A DNA stretch of 64,000 bases from Streptomyces griseoruber (GTDB lineage: Bacteria > Actinomycetota > Actinomycetes > Streptomycetales > Streptomycetaceae), in assembly GCF_001514205.1 (NCBI RefSeq), contig NZ_KQ948774.1, forward strand, positions 1-64,000, given 5' to 3'. A program made the translations under genes and the position numbers. Shown here in pieces: positions 61,751-64,000 of this stretch; position 1 is the stretch's first letter; every line of letters starts with the position of its first letter. The notes beneath the pieces are model-generated. The model had not been told where the DNA came from. It made no database searches and was given only the letters and a program-made list of their open reading frames with translations.

Positions 61751-62658
61751 CCCGGCTCCCCGGCCGGATCGGGGTGGTGGCAGGCGACCAGGCGGCCGTC
61801 CAGCTCCCGTTCGGGCGGTTCCCCGCGATGGCACACCTGAGCGGCCCGGGGGCAGCGCGGCGCGAACGCGCAGCCCGGTGGCAGCGCGCCCGGTACGGGG
61901 GGCGCCCCGGGCAGCGCGTACAGCCGGCGGGGGCCGTCCGGCCGGGGCAGGGACGCCAGCAGGCCCGCCATGTACGGCGACCGGGGACGCGCCAGCACCT
62001 CCCGCGCCGGGCCCGCCTCCACCACACGGCCCGCGTACATCACCAGCGCCCGGTGCGCATACCGCCGTACCGCGTCCATGTCGTGGGTGACCAGCACGAG
62101 TGCGGTGCCCCGTGACTCCCGCCGCGCGGCGAGGAGCCCGAGCACCCGCTCCCGGCGGTCGGCGTCCAGGGCGGTGGTCGGTTCGTCGGCGACCAGGACA
62201 TCGGGTTCATTGACGGTCGCCATCGCGATCACCGCCCGCTGCCGCATACCGCCGGAGAGTTCGTGCGGGTAGGAGCGGGCCGTGCCGGGGATGCCGACCC
62301 GGTCCAGGGCGGCGGCCGCGAGCTCCCGGGCCTCCCGCCGGCCCACGCGCCGTACCGACCGTACGGCGGCGGCGAGCTGGTCGCCCACCCGGTGGACGGG
62401 GGACAGCGCGGAGAGCGCGTCCTGGGGGACCAGTGCGATCCGGCGGCCCCGCGCGCCGGAGAGGTCCGGGCGGACCGTGCCGGAAACCGTCGCCTCCCTC
62501 GGCAGCATGCCGAGCAGCGCCCGCGCGGTCAGGCTCTTGCCCGCGCCCGACTCGCCCACCAGGGCGCACACCTCGCCCGCCCGCACCTCGAAGGACACCC
62601 CGCGCACCGCCTCCACCCCGCCGAACCCGACCCGCAGATCCCGCACCGACAGCACCAC
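61747..62658 (-). CDS. ABC transporter ATPase, OppD/DppD-like
   Basis: 303 residues. Walker A GESGAGKSLTA, signature LSGGMRQRAVIAMATV, Walker B VLVADEPTTALDAD, switch His VTHDMDAVRRY, and the oligo_HPY tail with PPGCAFAPRCPRAAQVC. The frame allows TTG 62670, but GTG 62658 has GGAG six bases upstream and begins one base after the permease stop, so I prefer it. Overlaps the next ATPase by four bases. Confidence 0.93.
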   Translation of the reverse strand: MVLSVRDLRVGFGGVEAVRGVSFEVRAGEVCALVGESGAGKSLTARALLGMLPREATVSGTVRPDLSGARGRRIALVPQDALSALSPVHRVGDQLAAAVRSVRRVGRREARELAAAALDRVGIPGTARSYPHELSGGMRQRAVIAMATVNEPDVLVADEPTTALDADRRERVLGLLAARRESRGTALVLVTHDMDAVRRYAHRALVMYAGRVVEAGPAREVLARPRSPYMAGLLASLPRPDGPRRLYALPGAPPVPGALPPGCAFAPRCPRAAQVCHRGEPPERELDGRLVACHHPDPAGEPG

Positions 62659-62659
62659 C

Positions 62660-64000
62660 TCAGGCTCCAACTCCGCTCATCCTCCTCGTCCTTGCCTTCG
62701 TTCCCGTCCTCGGCCGTTGCGCGTACGACGCCCCCGACACCGCCAGTCCGGCCAGCAGGGCGAGGGCGACCGCCGGGGCCAGGGCCGCCCACGGGGCGCG
62801 TTCCACATAGGCGCGGGACTCGTCCAGGAGCAGACCCCACTCCGGCGCCGGCGGCCGGGCGCCGAGACCGAGGAAGCCCAGCGAGGCCAGCGCGAGCGCG
62901 ATGCCGGGCAGCCGGAGCAGCGCGTGCCGGGCCACCGGCGCCGCCACCGAGGGCAGGACGTGCCGGGTCAGGATCCACCACGGGGGTGCGCCGATGGCCC
63001 GTTGGGCGGTCAGGTACGCCGACGCCCGCACCTCCTGCACCAGCGCCGCCGCGTGTGCGGCCAGCGGGGGCCAGGAGACCAGGGCGACCGCGAGGGCGGC
63101 ACCGCCCGTGCCGGGGCCGGCCGCCGCCGCGACCAGGATGCCGACGATCACCGGGGGCAGCGCGTTGGCGATGTCCGCCGCGCCCGCCGCGACCGCGGGC
63201 AGGAAGCCCAGCGCCAGCGACACGGCCAGGCTGAGCAGACACACGGCCGCGGCCGTGCCGACGGTGGCCGCGGCGCCGTGTCCCAGGCGGGCCAGCACGT
63301 CCCGGCCGAGGCCGTCGGTGCCGAGCGGGTGCGCCCAGGAGGGCGGGGCCAGCCGGGCGGCGGTGCGCACGGTGTACGGGTCGCGCGACAGGCCCCAGCC
63401 GATCGCCGTCAGCAGGACCGCCGCGAGGACGCCGGGGACCGCCGGGTGGGTGCGCACCGGCCGGGGCGCGGGGAGCGCGAGGGACGCGTCCCGCAGCGCC
63501 GGGCCCAGCAGCCGGCGCCGGACGAGCGCCGCCGCCGCGCCCGTGAGCAGGCCGAGCAGCAGCAGGGCCAGCACCGCGCCCTGGAGCAGCGGCAGGTCCT
63601 GCGACTTGGCCGCGCCCAGGGCCGTACGCCCGATGCCGGGCACGGCGAACACGGTCTCCACGGCGACCGCGCCCCCGGTGAGCCCCACGGCCACCATCCC
63701 GAACTGCGGTACCAGCGGCGGGAGTACGCGCTGGAGCGCGGCGGCACGGATCCGCGCCCGGCTCACCCCCGCGCCCCGCCACAGCTCCACCCACCGCTCG
63801 TCCAGCACGGCGGGCAGCGCGTCCGCGACCAGCCGGCCGAGCAGCCCGCCGGCCGGGACGCCCAGTGCGACGGCGGGCAGGACCAGATGCTCCGGCCCGG
63901 CCCATCCGGACGTCGGCAGCCACCCCAGCCACACCCCGCACACCAGCAGCCCTGCCGTGGCCAGCAGGAATTCCGGTACGGCGGCCAGCATCGCGGCGCC
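62660..64000 (-). CDS. Fused two-domain ABC permease (DppB-DppC type), partial
   Basis: At least 446 residues; the 5' end lies beyond the window, since the frame is open to the edge and the visible N-terminal residues are mid-protein. The first part is the C-terminal half of a DppB permease (ALPAVLDERWVELWRGAGVS with the EAA-like loop, then VETVFAVPGIGRTALGAAKS). It continues without a stop into a whole DppC permease: WAHPLGTDGLGRDVLARLGHG, YLTAQRAIGAPPWWILTRHVLP and SLGFLGLGARPPAPEWGLLL. The linker between is about 40 residues (LVRRRLLGPALRDASLALPA). The two membrane subunits are thus one polypeptide. GGAG near its stop serves the next gene. Confidence 0.9.
   Translation of the reverse strand, partial: GAAMLAAVPEFLLATAGLLVCGVWLGWLPTSGWAGPEHLVLPAVALGVPAGGLLGRLVADALPAVLDERWVELWRGAGVSRARIRAAALQRVLPPLVPQFGMVAVGLTGGAVAVETVFAVPGIGRTALGAAKSQDLPLLQGAVLALLLLGLLTGAAAALVRRRLLGPALRDASLALPAPRPVRTHPAVPGVLAAVLLTAIGWGLSRDPYTVRTAARLAPPSWAHPLGTDGLGRDVLARLGHGAAATVGTAAAVCLLSLAVSLALGFLPAVAAGAADIANALPPVIVGILVAAAAGPGTGGAALAVALVSWPPLAAHAAALVQEVRASAYLTAQRAIGAPPWWILTRHVLPSVAAPVARHALLRLPGIALALASLGFLGLGARPPAPEWGLLLDESRAYVERAPWAALAPAVALALLAGLAVSGASYAQRPRTGTKARTRRMSGVGA

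Overview
The window is high-GC actinobacterial chromosome, almost certainly Streptomyces. The signs are very high third-position GC, many GTG starts, long antisense shadow frames, TANNNT -10 boxes placed 6-8 bases before start codons, a mycothiol-type DinB protein and a BldK-like transporter arrangement. From memory, the order gcvTH / opp / cysteine desulfurase / mnmA / ligA / GGDEF-EAL / gatCAB / MMPL / LuxR / GGDEF-EAL / ilvBNC / serA is that of the S. coelicolor SCO5470-SCO5520 core region. This is mostly core chromosome with a few accessory or decayed pieces.

1-4.6 kb: glycine and serine C1 metabolism. The glyA start, gcvH and gcvT are on the minus strand under a tandem glycine riboswitch. 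A P-loop kinase-like protein and two SseB-family (enhanced serine sensitivity) proteins run the other way. 5.0-11.7 kb: a five-gene oligopeptide ABC importer (permease, lipoprotein, permease, two ATPases) with an intercistronic hairpin and a strange repetitive acidic tail on the last ATPase. 11.7-20.2 kb: secreted M1 peptidase, TRIC-type membrane protein, membrane-anchored esterase, thioesterase, a 36-bp tandem repeat inside a probable gene relic, a DinB/mycothiol protein divergent from a WYL regulator, a repeat-rich lipoprotein, and a TetR regulator divergent from two small membrane proteins.

20.3-32 kb: cysteine desulfurase and mnmA (2-thiouridine tRNA modification) separated by an FG-GAP protein, a Tat-exported multicopper oxidase and a peptidoglycan amidase. 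Then come an alpha/beta hydrolase, DUF427, a LOG-like protein, an SDR, a MetE-like protein and ligA. 32-39 kb: an RmdB-like c-di-GMP enzyme, a broken cupin gene, and gatC-gatA-(small membrane protein)-gatB. 39-50 kb: MMPL exporter, acetyltransferase, small acidic membrane proteins, a large LuxR/AAA regulator preceded by 21-bp repeats, a sugar-dehydrogenase-like lipoprotein, an aldo/keto reductase and a 2-hydroxyacid dehydrogenase.

50-64 kb: a second PAS-GGDEF-EAL protein whose EAL half looks dead, then ilvB-ilvN-ilvC behind a classical leader-peptide attenuator, serA, a TetR/MFS efflux pair with 26-bp operator repeats, and a second peptide/nickel-type ABC transporter whose two permeases are fused and run off the right edge.

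The best candidates for a second look are the ilvB leader peptide, the contrast between the two c-di-GMP enzymes, the membrane protein embedded in gatCAB, the repetitive ABC ATPase tail, the tandem-repeat regions, the TGTCGACA palindrome array and the fused permease. I did not see a wholly new multi-gene defence or mobile system.
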